Shown here: piece by piece, positions 46,014 to 53,858 of the stretch
Layout: each line of letters begins with the position of its first letter
Position numbering within the stretch: the stretch's first letter is position 1
Source of the DNA: Limnohabitans sp. Hippo3
GTDB taxonomy: Bacteria > Pseudomonadota > Gammaproteobacteria > Burkholderiales > Burkholderiaceae_C
Direction of reading: 5' to 3'
Length of the DNA: 64,000 nt
Assembly (NCBI RefSeq): GCF_003063665.1
Contig: NZ_NESF01000001.1
Coordinates: forward strand, 806,001-870,000
Position numbers and translations under genes: made by a program
Notes under the pieces: generated by a model
The model's database searches: none
What the model saw: the letters and a program-made list of their open reading frames with translations, nothing else
Told to the model about the DNA's origin: nothing

Positions 46014-46739
46014 TCATTCCAGCGCCAGGCGCAAAGCCGCCGCACACGCCCAGGGGCTGAAGGCCGCTGAACCAAGCAAAAGCGCCAGCAAGACCGAGAC
46101 ATGCGCTTCTGCGCCCAGGCCGCGCATCTGCGCATCGACCGCACCCGTGCCGAACACCAGCACCGGCACATACAAAGGCAAGAGCAACAGCGACTGCAGC
46201 ACGCCACCGCCGCGCACGCCCAAAGTCAGCGCCGCACCGATCGCGCCCAACAAGGACAGCACCGGTGTGCCGATCAAGAGCGTGAGCGCCAGCATGCCCA
46301 AGGCCTCTGACCCCAGGCCAAACTGCAGGCCCAAGAGCGGCGACAGCAGCACCAAAGGCAAACCCGAGATCAGCCAATGCGCCAACAGCTTGGCCGCGAC
46401 CAGCCAAGACAAGGGCGCGGCCGACAGCGCCAGCTGCTCCAGGCTGCCGTCCTGGTGATCGGCCTCAAACAGGCGGTTCAGGCTCAGCATGCTCGCCAGC
46501 AAGGCCGCCACCCACAACACGCCCGGCCCGATCAGGCGCAGCGTGGCGGGTTCCGGGCCGATGGCCAGCGGAAACAAGGCCGCCACCAAGACAAAGAAAA
46601 ACACCGCCCCCAACCACTCGGCCTTGCGCCGCAAGGCCAAGCGCAGGTCGCGCCGCAACACGCCGCCCATGGCCTGCCAGGGGCTGGGCAGCGCGGGCGC
46701 AGACGTGTGGACCGGGACGGTGATGGCCGAGGCATTCAT
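46014..46739 (-). CDS. ccmB: Heme exporter permease CcmB
   Basis: 241 residues with six helices and the family blocks LRRDLRLALRRKAEWLGAVFFFVLVAALFPLAIGPE and LNRLFEADHQDGSLEQLALSAAPLSWLVAAK. It is the membrane part of the CcmAB ABC complex. The start at 46739 overlaps the ccmA stop (ATGA). Confidence 0.93.
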   Translation of the reverse strand: MNASAITVPVHTSAPALPSPWQAMGGVLRRDLRLALRRKAEWLGAVFFFVLVAALFPLAIGPEPATLRLIGPGVLWVAALLASMLSLNRLFEADHQDGSLEQLALSAAPLSWLVAAKLLAHWLISGLPLVLLSPLLGLQFGLGSEALGMLALTLLIGTPVLSLLGAIGAALTLGVRGGGVLQSLLLLPLYVPVLVFGTGAVDAQMRGLGAEAHVSVLLALLLGSAAFSPWACAAALRLALE

Positions 46740-47374
46740 GCGCGGCCCAACTGCAAGCGTGCACCCGGGCCTTGCAGGTCCAGATCGTGGTGGCTGGTCA
46801 TGACCACAGCGCCGCCCGCGTCCACATGCGACTGCAGCAAGGCGCGGGCCGTGGCGGTGGCCTGCGTATCCAGGCCCACCAGGGGCTCGTCCAAAATCCA
46901 CAGCCGCGCCGGGCTGGTGCGCAAACGCGCCAAGGCCACGCCTTGTCGCTGGCCTTGCGACAAGACCCGCACCGGCAAATTCGCCCGGGTATGCAAGCCC
47001 TGCTCGGCCAGGGCTTGCAGCGCCTGCGCGCGGCTGAGCGCTAAACCACTGACCTGGGCATCGGCGCAAAGGTTCTCACAAGCGCTCAGATCGGGCTTGA
47101 GGCCCAGCGCGTGGCCGATGTAATGCAGCACCGAACGGTCGGGGCGCGAGAGTGGGGACTGCGAGGAAGAAGTCAAAGAGGGCCACTTGACCTGGCCGTG
47201 TGCGGCCGGGGACAGGCCGCACAGGATGCGCAGCAAACTGGTCTTGCCGCAGCCGTTGCCGCCTTCGATGTGCAACCAGCTGCCTGCGGGCACGGAAAAG
47301 CTGACGCCCTCGAACAGTGTCCGCTGGGCCTTTTGGCAGGCCAGGTCCATCGCTGTGAGCACCCAAGACGCCAT
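46736..47374 (-). CDS. ccmA: Heme exporter ATPase CcmA
   Basis: 212 residues: Walker A GGNGCGKTSLLRILCGL (about 38-46), ABC signature LSQGQRQGVALARL and Walker B LWILDEPLVGLD. It provides the ATP hydrolysis that releases holo-CcmE. First gene of ccmABCDEFGHI, which is complete and tightly packed (most junctions overlap). A PpsR-type dyad lies 37 bases upstream. Confidence 0.94.
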   Translation of the reverse strand: MASWVLTAMDLACQKAQRTLFEGVSFSVPAGSWLHIEGGNGCGKTSLLRILCGLSPAAHGQVKWPSLTSSSQSPLSRPDRSVLHYIGHALGLKPDLSACENLCADAQVSGLALSRAQALQALAEQGLHTRANLPVRVLSQGQRQGVALARLRTSPARLWILDEPLVGLDTQATATARALLQSHVDAGGAVVMTSHHDLDLQGPGARLQLGRA

Positions 47375-47410
47375 GAAAGGGCTTTCCGGTCGGTTGAAGA
47401 CAAAGCCCAG

Positions 47411-47428
47411 TGTAACGATAGATTGACA
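47411..47428. promoter_or_regulatory. PpsR/CrtJ-type box upstream of ccmA
   Basis: TGTAACGATAGATTGACA fits TGT-N12-ACA and shares the TTGACA half with the bchF and bchG boxes. It ends 37 bases from the ccmA start. On the minus strand TTGAAC and TATCGT, 16 bases apart, could form a promoter whose -10 region the box overlaps, as expected for repression. Confidence 0.5.
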
Positions 47429-47501
47429 CTTTGTGTGTTCAAAGACCTGAAGCAGACGGGTAAATCAGGGTAAACCTTGATCCCGAGGGCTCCACAGCCG
47501 C

Positions 47502-47525
47502 AAAAAAACCGCCCGAGGGCGGTTT
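47502..47525 (-). terminator. Rho-independent terminator of the HiPIP gene
   Basis: On the minus strand AAACCGCCC and GGGCGGTTT form a 9-base stem with a 2-base centre, running into seven Ts (47502-47508). It starts 46 bases after the HiPIP stop and insulates it from ccmA. Confidence 0.88.
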
Positions 47526-47571
47526 GGCGTTCTGGGCAAACCTTTGGCTTGCCCAAGAGGCTGTGCGTGCA

Positions 47572-47898
47572 TCAGCCTTTTTTGGCCCAAGCCGAGCACC
47601 AGCCTTTAGCAGACACTTGCTTGCCCGCGAACAGTGGGCAACCACCGGCTGCAGCACCGGCCTTGGCCTGGAACAAGGCGCAATTGGCACAGTTGTTGCC
47701 CGCGGCGTACTTGGGGTTCTTGGCCTTGTCCACTTTGGTGGCATCGGCTTTATAGGCCAGGCCCACAGCCTGCGGGTCTTTTTCATCCACCATGGCTTGG
47801 GCGGAGGCTTCGCTCACGGCCAAAACAGCAGTGGCGGCCGTGGCCACTTGCATCATGAACACGCGGCGTGTCGAGGAAAGAGAAGAAAAACGGGACAT
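47572..47898 (-). CDS. High-potential iron-sulfur protein (HiPIP)
   Basis: 108 residues. A Tat signal (SSTRRVFMMQVATAATAVLAVSEASA) is followed by a small domain with four Cys at 70, 73, 87 and 101 (C-x2-C-x13-C-x13-C), the HiPIP [4Fe-4S] pattern, preceded by AVGLAYKADATKVD. In many phototrophic proteobacteria a periplasmic HiPIP carries electrons from cytochrome bc1 to the reaction centre. The ATG at 47898 is preferred; the frame opens at 47943. Confidence 0.93.
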   Translation of the reverse strand: MSRFSSLSSTRRVFMMQVATAATAVLAVSEASAQAMVDEKDPQAVGLAYKADATKVDKAKNPKYAAGNNCANCALFQAKAGAAAGGCPLFAGKQVSAKGWCSAWAKKG

Positions 47899-48020
47899 GA
47901 AGGACTCCTGATAGAAATGGTCAGAAATTACTGAGCGGTTCATTGTGCGCCAGAACAGTCACCTTGTCATTCCGGGCTTGATACTTGAGCAAAACACACA
48001 GGAAAGCCCTGCTTTTTGAA

Positions 48021-48038
48021 TGTCAACCGCTGTGGACA
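48021..48038. promoter_or_regulatory. PpsR/CrtJ-type box between HiPIP and nnrU
   Basis: TGTCAACCGCTGTGGACA fits TGT-N12-ACA with extended TGTC/GACA ends. It is 53 bases before nnrU and about 120 before the divergent HiPIP gene. A weaker one-mismatch copy lies 24 bases on, at 48045-48062. Confidence 0.5.
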
Positions 48039-48090
48039 CACCCATGTCAGAATGCGGCACCATCCCACCCCGAACTGCAAAGGTTTTGAC

Positions 48091-48681
48091 ATGCTGCAAC
48101 TGCTCATCGGCTTGGTCCTGTTTTTAGGCATCCACTCGCTGCAAAGCCTGGCACCGCAAGTGCGCCAGAACGCCATCACCCGCTGGGGAGCGCTGGGTTT
48201 CAAAGCGGTTTATGCGGCCGTGTCGTTGTTGGGGCTTTATTGGTTAATCCAAGGCTATGGCCAGGCGCGCCTCGACCCGGTGGTGTTGTGGACACCACCT
48301 CGCGGCATGCAGCACGCCACCATCTTGCTGATGTGGGTGGCCATGGTCTTGCTGGTGGCCACTTACGTGCCCGGGAACCAGATCAAAGCCAAACTGCGCC
48401 ACCCCATGACCTTGTCGGTCAAGGTCTGGGCGCTGGGGCATTTGCTGTCGAATGGCAACCTGGCCGATGTGCTGTTGTTCGGGGGTTTCCTGGTCTGGTC
48501 GGTGCTGGTGTTTCGCGCAGCCCGGCAGCGCGATCGCCTGAGCATGCACACTGCGCCTGAGGGCAAGCTGCTCGGGACTTTGCTGGCCGTGCTGGTGGGC
48601 ACCGGGGTGTGGGCCGCCTTCCTGATGGGCGGTTTGCACCTCTGGCTGGTGGGCGTGATGCCTTTCACCCGCGCAGGCTGA
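48091..48681 (+). CDS. nnrU: NnrU family membrane protein at the head of the bch operon
   Basis: 196 residues, about five to six helices: LIGLVLFLGIHSLQSLAP, GALGFKAVYAAVSLLGLYWLIQGYGQAR, PRGMQHATILLMWVAMVLLVATYVPGNQIKAKLRHPMTLSVKVWALGHLLSNGNLADVLLFGGFLVWSVLVFRAA. This is the NnrU family; the plant/cyanobacterial carotene isomerase Z-ISO is a relative. It is 13 bases before bciB and carries its own PpsR-like box, so a role in pigment or heme-dependent membrane chemistry is plausible but unknown. Confidence 0.85.
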   Translation: MLQLLIGLVLFLGIHSLQSLAPQVRQNAITRWGALGFKAVYAAVSLLGLYWLIQGYGQARLDPVVLWTPPRGMQHATILLMWVAMVLLVATYVPGNQIKAKLRHPMTLSVKVWALGHLLSNGNLADVLLFGGFLVWSVLVFRAARQRDRLSMHTAPEGKLLGTLLAVLVGTGVWAAFLMGGLHLWLVGVMPFTRAG

Positions 48682-48694
48682 GCTCCAAGCGCCC

Positions 48695-49957
48695 GTGCAG
48701 CCGGCACACCCCATCGCCGCGTTCGCCGACGCGGCCCCCACCAGAAAGCTGTGCACCGACTGCGGCCTCTCGCGCACGGCCGAGCCCAAGCGCTGCGGCC
48801 AAGCCTGCCAGTTCATCCAGCCCGACTACCCGGGCCTGGAGCAGCGCGTGCACGGCCGTGTGCGCCAACAGGGCACCTCGGCGCACCCAGCCCAGCCCGA
48901 TGAGTTGTTTTTCGGGCCTTACCAACAGATCCTGAGCGCGCGCCTAGACCCGCCCACGCAGGGCGCGCAGTGGACCGGCATCACCACCCGCCTGGCCGAA
49001 GTGCTGCTCGAACAAGGCCTGGTCGACGCCGTGATCGCCATGGCCGCCGACCCCAACGACCGCTGGCGGCCGCGCCCGGTGCTGGTCACCCGCGCCCAGG
49101 ACATGGCGCAGTGCCGGGGCATGCGCATGGGCTACGCGCCGCTGCTGAGCCTCGTGGAGCCCGCGCTGGCCCAAGGCCATAAGCGCTTGGCCGTGATCGG
49201 CATCCCCTGCCAGATTTACGCCCTGCGCGCCATCCAGCCGCAGCTCGAACGCGAGCAAGGCCTGGAGCAGCTCTATGTCATTGGCACGCCCTGCTCGGAC
49301 AACACCACCACCGAAAACTTTCACCAATTTTTGGGCCTGATTTCGGACCGACCGCAGGACATCAGCTACGTGGAGTTCCGCGCCGATTACAAGGTCGAGG
49401 TGCGCACCGACCAAGGCGACCAACGCCTGATCCCGTTTTTGAACCTGCCGCTGTCCACCTTGCCGCCCGACTTTTTCCCGCTGACCTGCCGCACCTGCGT
49501 GGACTACACCAATGTGCTGGCCGACATCACCGTGGGCTACATGGGCGGGCACGGCCAGCAGTGGTTGCTGGTGCGCAACGCGCGCGGGCAATCGGTGCTG
49601 GACGGCATCCAAGCGCAACTGGTCACCAGCGCCCCCATCAGCCGCGGCAGACGGGATGGCCCGGTGCGCGGCTTCATGGCCAACACCGAGCGCGCCGCTG
49701 GCGGCCTGCCGCTGCGGCGCATGCCCGCCTGGATCAAACCCCTGGTCAATTGGCTCATGCCCCGGGTGGGGCCACGCGGCCTGGAGTTTGCGCGCGCCCG
49801 GGTCGAGATGAAGGCCATCGAGTCCATCTTGCACCTACGCCGCGAAGCGCCAGCGCGCATCAAAAACATGCTGCCGCAGCACGTTTGGGATTTGGCGGCG
49901 CGTTATGGGCTGAAACCCGAATCTGACAAAGTGGACGCCTCCGCCAACAAGCTGTAA
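48695..49957 (+). CDS. bciB: BciB-type 3,8-divinyl (proto)chlorophyllide 8-vinyl reductase
   Basis: 420 residues of the FrhB/HCAR-like iron-sulfur flavoprotein family. N-terminal CTDCGLSRTAEPKRCGQACQFI, then ELFFGPYQQILSARL, GAQWTGITTRLAEVLLEQGLVDAVIAM, LAVIGIPCQIYALRAIQ, LYVIGTPCSDNTTTENFHQFL and PLTCRTCVDYTNVLADITVGYMGG. These match the ferredoxin-dependent BciB, which reduces the C8 vinyl of chlorophyll precursors. Apparent GTG start. The related 7-hydroxymethyl chlorophyll reductase is less likely in this setting. Confidence 0.85.
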   Translation: MQPAHPIAAFADAAPTRKLCTDCGLSRTAEPKRCGQACQFIQPDYPGLEQRVHGRVRQQGTSAHPAQPDELFFGPYQQILSARLDPPTQGAQWTGITTRLAEVLLEQGLVDAVIAMAADPNDRWRPRPVLVTRAQDMAQCRGMRMGYAPLLSLVEPALAQGHKRLAVIGIPCQIYALRAIQPQLEREQGLEQLYVIGTPCSDNTTTENFHQFLGLISDRPQDISYVEFRADYKVEVRTDQGDQRLIPFLNLPLSTLPPDFFPLTCRTCVDYTNVLADITVGYMGGHGQQWLLVRNARGQSVLDGIQAQLVTSAPISRGRRDGPVRGFMANTERAAGGLPLRRMPAWIKPLVNWLMPRVGPRGLEFARARVEMKAIESILHLRREAPARIKNMLPQHVWDLAARYGLKPESDKVDASANKL

Positions 49958-49970
49958 ATTTAACTTGACA
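49953..49970. promoter_or_regulatory. PpsR/CrtJ-type box upstream of bchI
   Basis: TGTAAATTTAACTTGACA fits TGT-N12-ACA. It overlaps the bciB stop codon and ends 53 bases before bchI, so bchI-D-O may have their own promoter within the nnrU-bciB-bchIDO series. Confidence 0.5.
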
Positions 49971-50022
49971 CTTTGCCATGTCTTTTGGATGATGGGCCGA
50001 GAACAGTTTTGCGGAACGCCCC

Positions 50023-51048
50023 ATGGCATTGACCTTCCCTTTTGCGGCCATCGTTGGTCAAGATGAAATGACCCTCGCCATCCAGGTGGTGGCGGTCGAC
50101 CCCTCGATCGGTGGCGTGCTGGTCTTGGGCGACCGGGGCACCGGCAAATCCACCGCCGTGCGCGCCCTGGCCGACCTGCTGCCACCGATTTCGGTCGTCA
50201 AAGGCTGCCCTTACCGCTGCGACCCGGCTAGGCCCGCAGGCGCCTGCCCGGTCTGCCAGGCCCGCGACCCCAAAGCCAAAACCCCAACCGAACGCCAACC
50301 TGTGGCCGTGGTCGACCTGCCTTTGGGCGCGACCGAAGACCGCGTGGTCGGCGCACTCGATCTGGAAAAAGCCCTGTCTCAAGGCGTGAAGTCCTTCGCC
50401 CCCGGCCTGCTGGCCCAGGCACACCGGGGCTTTTTGTACATCGACGAGGTCAACCTGCTCGACGACCACCTGGTGGACCTGCTGATCGACGTGGCCGCCT
50501 CGGGCGAGAACCTGGTCGAGCGCGAAGGCCTGAGCGTGCGCCACCCCGCCCGCTTTGTGCTGGTGGGCAGCGGCAACCCCGAAGAAGGCGAGCTGCGTCC
50601 GCAATTGCTGGACCGCTTTGGCCTGTCGGTGCAGGTGCGCACGCCGCAAGACCTGGCGTTGCGCGTGAGCATCATCAAACGCCGCGACGCCTTCGACAAA
50701 GACCCTGCCGCCTTCAAAGCGCTGTGGCACAAGGACAACCAGAAACTGCAAAAACGCATCCTCAAAGCGCGTGAGCTGCTCGACGAGGTGCAGGTCAGCG
50801 ACGACATGCTGATGCTGTGCGCCCGCCTGTGCCAGCAGCTGGGCACCGACGGCCTGCGCGCCGAGCTCACGCTGCTGCGCGCCACCCGGGCCTATGCCGC
50901 GCTGCAAGGCCACCAAGCCGTGAAAGCCGAGCACCTGCAAAGCATGGCCCCGCTGGCCCTGCGCCACCGCCTGCGCCGCAACCCGCTGGACGACACCGAC
51001 TCGGGCGCGCGCGTTCAGCGCAGCTTGCAAGAAGTGCTGGCCGCCTGA
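50023..51048 (+). CDS. bchI: Magnesium chelatase ATPase subunit BchI
   Basis: 341 residues, AAA+ ATPase. Walker A GDRGTGKSTAVRAL at about 36-49, Walker B AHRGFLYIDEVNLLDDHLVDLLID, and sensor/Arg-finger region LVGSGNPEEGELRPQLLDRFGLSVQV. With BchD and BchH it inserts Mg into protoporphyrin IX, the first committed step to bacteriochlorophyll. It is followed by bchD after one base. Confidence 0.97.
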   Translation: MALTFPFAAIVGQDEMTLAIQVVAVDPSIGGVLVLGDRGTGKSTAVRALADLLPPISVVKGCPYRCDPARPAGACPVCQARDPKAKTPTERQPVAVVDLPLGATEDRVVGALDLEKALSQGVKSFAPGLLAQAHRGFLYIDEVNLLDDHLVDLLIDVAASGENLVEREGLSVRHPARFVLVGSGNPEEGELRPQLLDRFGLSVQVRTPQDLALRVSIIKRRDAFDKDPAAFKALWHKDNQKLQKRILKARELLDEVQVSDDMLMLCARLCQQLGTDGLRAELTLLRATRAYAALQGHQAVKAEHLQSMAPLALRHRLRRNPLDDTDSGARVQRSLQEVLAA

Positions 51049-51049
51049 A

Positions 51050-52930
51050 TTGGCTGCACGCATGGCCCGCGAAGCCCCGCCACCTACCACGCCTTCGGAC
51101 CCGCTGGAGCGCTGGAACGATGCGCTCACCGCGCTGCAGCTGCTGCAACTCGACCCACACGGTTTTGGCGGTGTGTGCCTGCGCGCGCCGCACGGCCCGG
51201 TGCGCGAGCACTGGCTGCAAGCGCTGGCGGGCTTGGGGCTCGGCTTGGTCAAAGTACCCGGCTCGGTGGACAGCGAGCGGTTGCTGGGCGGCATCGACCT
51301 GGCCAACACCCTGCAAACCGGCCAGCTGCACATGCAGGCGGGCTTGCTGCAACAAGCCGACCAAGGCCTGGTGTGCCTGCCCATGGCCGAGCGCCTGTCG
51401 CCCGCCCTGCTCGCCCCTTTGGTGCAAGCGCTGGAACAAGGCCAGGTGCCACCCACCCGCCACAGCGCCGCCCCCACAAGCACCCGCTTTGGCGTGGTGG
51501 CGCTCGACGAATCCTTGCCCGACGAACCGGGCGTGGGCGCGGCCCTGGCCGAGCGCCTGGGCGTGTGGCTGGACCTGCACGAGCTCTCGCCCAGCGACAT
51601 CCACGCGGGGTGGCAGGGCGACAGCGAATCGGAGGACCTGCAGATTCGTCTCAGCCCCAGCGCTTTGGCCCGCGCCCGCGATCAGCTGCCGCAAGTGCAA
51701 GCGAGCGACGAACACATGCAAGCGCTGTGCGCCGCCGCTTGGGGCCTGGGCATTGGCTCTTTGCGCGTGCCCAGTTTGGCACTGCGCGTGGCCTGCGGTC
51801 ATGCGGCGCTGAATGGTCGCAGTACCCTGGACGCCGACGACCTGGGCTTTGCCGCGCGCTGCGTGCTGGCCCCCCGCGCCACGCAGTGGCCGGCCGAGCC
51901 GTCTGCGCAAGAATCAGAACCGGCGCCACCGGAAGACGCCTCGGAGCCACCAGAAACACCAGACAACGCCGACCCAGCACCTGAGAGCGACGCTGAAAAA
52001 AATCAGGATCAAGACCCTGGCCCACCGCCCGAGCAGAACGCCGAACCCAGTGCCGAAGACCTGCAAGAAATGTTGGTCGCCGCCGCCTTGGCCAGCTTGC
52101 CGCCGCACATGCTCGACGCGCTGATGACGCGCCAAGGCGCGGCCAGCCACCACACCTCGGGCCGCAGCGGCCAAACCCGCGCGGGCTCGCAACGCGGCCG
52201 CCCCCTGCCCCCACGCCCAGGCCGCCCCGGCGGTCAGGCGCGCCTGCACGTGCTGGCCACCTTGCGCGCCGCCGCGCCCAAGCAGCGTTTGCGCCAAGCG
52301 CACAGCACCGGGCGCGTGGCCATCCGCGCCGAAGACTTCCACATCCAGCGCTACCAACAACGCGCCTCCAGCTGCCTGATCCTCGCCCTCGACGCCTCGG
52401 GCTCGGCCGCACTGCAGCGCCTGGCCGAAGCCAAAGGCGCGGTCGAGTTGCTGCTGCAGCAGTCCTATGCCCGGCGCGACAGCGTGTGCATCGTGGCCTT
52501 TCGGGGCGCGCAGGCGCAGCTGCTGCTGCCCATGACACGCTCGCTGGTGCGCGCCAAACGCGCCATGACCGGCCTGCCCGGCGGCGGCGGCACGCCACTG
52601 GCCCTGGCTTTAAAAATGGCGCACGAACAAGCCACGCAGCTGCAGCGCCAAGGCGTCACGCCGATTTTGGTGGTGCTGAGCGACGGCCGCGCCAACGTCA
52701 CACTGCAAGGCCTGGGCGGCCGCGCCCAAGCCCAAACCGACGCCCAAAGCTGGAGCCAGCAGTGGCGTCTGAGTGGCCACCGCGCCTTGTGGATCGACAC
52801 CTCGATGCAGCCCGATGCACAGGCCCAGCAACTGGCCGCCACCATGGGCGCGAGCTACCTGCCCATGCCGCAGGTGCAGTCGCAGCGCATGGCTCACGCC
52901 ATCGAACGCGTGCGCAACCCCGGCGCATGA
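51050..52930 (+). CDS. bchD: Magnesium chelatase subunit BchD
   Basis: 626 residues: an inactive AAA+-like N-domain, a Pro/Glu/Asp-rich acidic linker (about residues 285-340), a basic stretch (GRSGQTRAGSQRGR), and a C-terminal integrin-I/VWA domain with the MIDAS motif LDASGSAALQRLAEAKGAVELLLQQSYARRDSV and GLPGGGGTPLALAL. It bridges BchI and BchH. TTG at 51050 and ATG at 51062 are both possible starts. Confidence 0.95.
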   Translation: MAARMAREAPPPTTPSDPLERWNDALTALQLLQLDPHGFGGVCLRAPHGPVREHWLQALAGLGLGLVKVPGSVDSERLLGGIDLANTLQTGQLHMQAGLLQQADQGLVCLPMAERLSPALLAPLVQALEQGQVPPTRHSAAPTSTRFGVVALDESLPDEPGVGAALAERLGVWLDLHELSPSDIHAGWQGDSESEDLQIRLSPSALARARDQLPQVQASDEHMQALCAAAWGLGIGSLRVPSLALRVACGHAALNGRSTLDADDLGFAARCVLAPRATQWPAEPSAQESEPAPPEDASEPPETPDNADPAPESDAEKNQDQDPGPPPEQNAEPSAEDLQEMLVAAALASLPPHMLDALMTRQGAASHHTSGRSGQTRAGSQRGRPLPPRPGRPGGQARLHVLATLRAAAPKQRLRQAHSTGRVAIRAEDFHIQRYQQRASSCLILALDASGSAALQRLAEAKGAVELLLQQSYARRDSVCIVAFRGAQAQLLLPMTRSLVRAKRAMTGLPGGGGTPLALALKMAHEQATQLQRQGVTPILVVLSDGRANVTLQGLGGRAQAQTDAQSWSQQWRLSGHRALWIDTSMQPDAQAQQLAATMGASYLPMPQVQSQRMAHAIERVRNPGA

Positions 52931-52936
52931 AACGCG

Positions 52937-53824
52937 ATGTTTGAGCGTTTTTACCCCGGCATGGTCTGGGCCGAACACCGGAGCCACTGGCCACATGCTC
53001 AGCACAGCCGCTTCGTGCAAGCGGGCGGCATCCAGTGGCATGTGCAGCAAATGGGCCAAGGCCCGTGCATGCTGCTGCTGCACGGCACCGGCTCGGGCAA
53101 CTTCAGCTGGCGTGGCCTCATGCCCGCGCTGGCCGAGCACTTCACGGTGATCGCGCCCGACCTGCCCGGCCACGCCTTCACCAGCCGAGGCCCCGAGGGT
53201 GCGCTGTCGCTGCCCGGTATGGCCGAGGGCTTGCGGGCCTTGATGCTGCAACTGCAACTCACGCCGCAGGTCATCGTGGGCCACTCGGCGGGCGCTGCCA
53301 TTGCCGCACACATGGCGCTGCACTTTGACAGCGCGGCGCGCAGCACCCTGATCGGCCTGAACCCGGCCTGGCTGCCGCTGCCGGGCGTAGCGTCCTGGCT
53401 GTTCGGCCCTGCCGCCAAATTGGCGGCGCTCAACCCGCTCTCGGCCTGGGCCACCGCCAAGCTCGCGGCCAAGCCCGGGGCGGTGGCCGAGTGGATCGCG
53501 CGCACCGGCTCCACGCTGGACGCGCCAGGCATCGATCTGTACACCCGCGTGCTCAGCCACTCGGGCCATGTGCACGGCGTGCTGTCGATGATGGCGGCCT
53601 GGCGGCTCAAACCCCTGGCTGCGCGCCTGCACGAGATCCGCAACCCGGTGTTCATGCACATCGGCGCACAAGACCAAACCGTGGCCCCCGCCTTGGCCGA
53701 CGAAGCCTGCCAGCGCTTGCCGCAAGCGCGCCAGCACATTCAGCCCGGGCTGGGCCATTTGGCGCATGAACAGGACCCGCAGGGCACAGCCGAGCACATC
53801 CTGCGCTGGTGCACTCCCCGTTGA
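52937..53824 (+). CDS. bchO: BchO alpha/beta hydrolase
   Basis: 295 residues. Alpha/beta-hydrolase fold with LLLHGTGSGNFSWRGLMPALAEHFTVIAPDLPGHAFT, nucleophile elbow GHSAGAAIA and a late GAQDQTVAP...HIQPGLGHLAHEQDP His block. BchO regularly follows bchID in photosynthesis clusters and is called a chelatase accessory protein; its reaction is not known. It begins 6 bases after bchD. Confidence 0.92.
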   Translation: MFERFYPGMVWAEHRSHWPHAQHSRFVQAGGIQWHVQQMGQGPCMLLLHGTGSGNFSWRGLMPALAEHFTVIAPDLPGHAFTSRGPEGALSLPGMAEGLRALMLQLQLTPQVIVGHSAGAAIAAHMALHFDSAARSTLIGLNPAWLPLPGVASWLFGPAAKLAALNPLSAWATAKLAAKPGAVAEWIARTGSTLDAPGIDLYTRVLSHSGHVHGVLSMMAAWRLKPLAARLHEIRNPVFMHIGAQDQTVAPALADEACQRLPQARQHIQPGLGHLAHEQDPQGTAEHILRWCTPR

Positions 53825-53858
53825 GCAGGGCATGCAAAGCAGCGACCGCTGGCGCAGT

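Noticed and set aside
49960-51600. 546-residue open frame on the minus strand
   Set aside because: Antisense to bchI and bchD.
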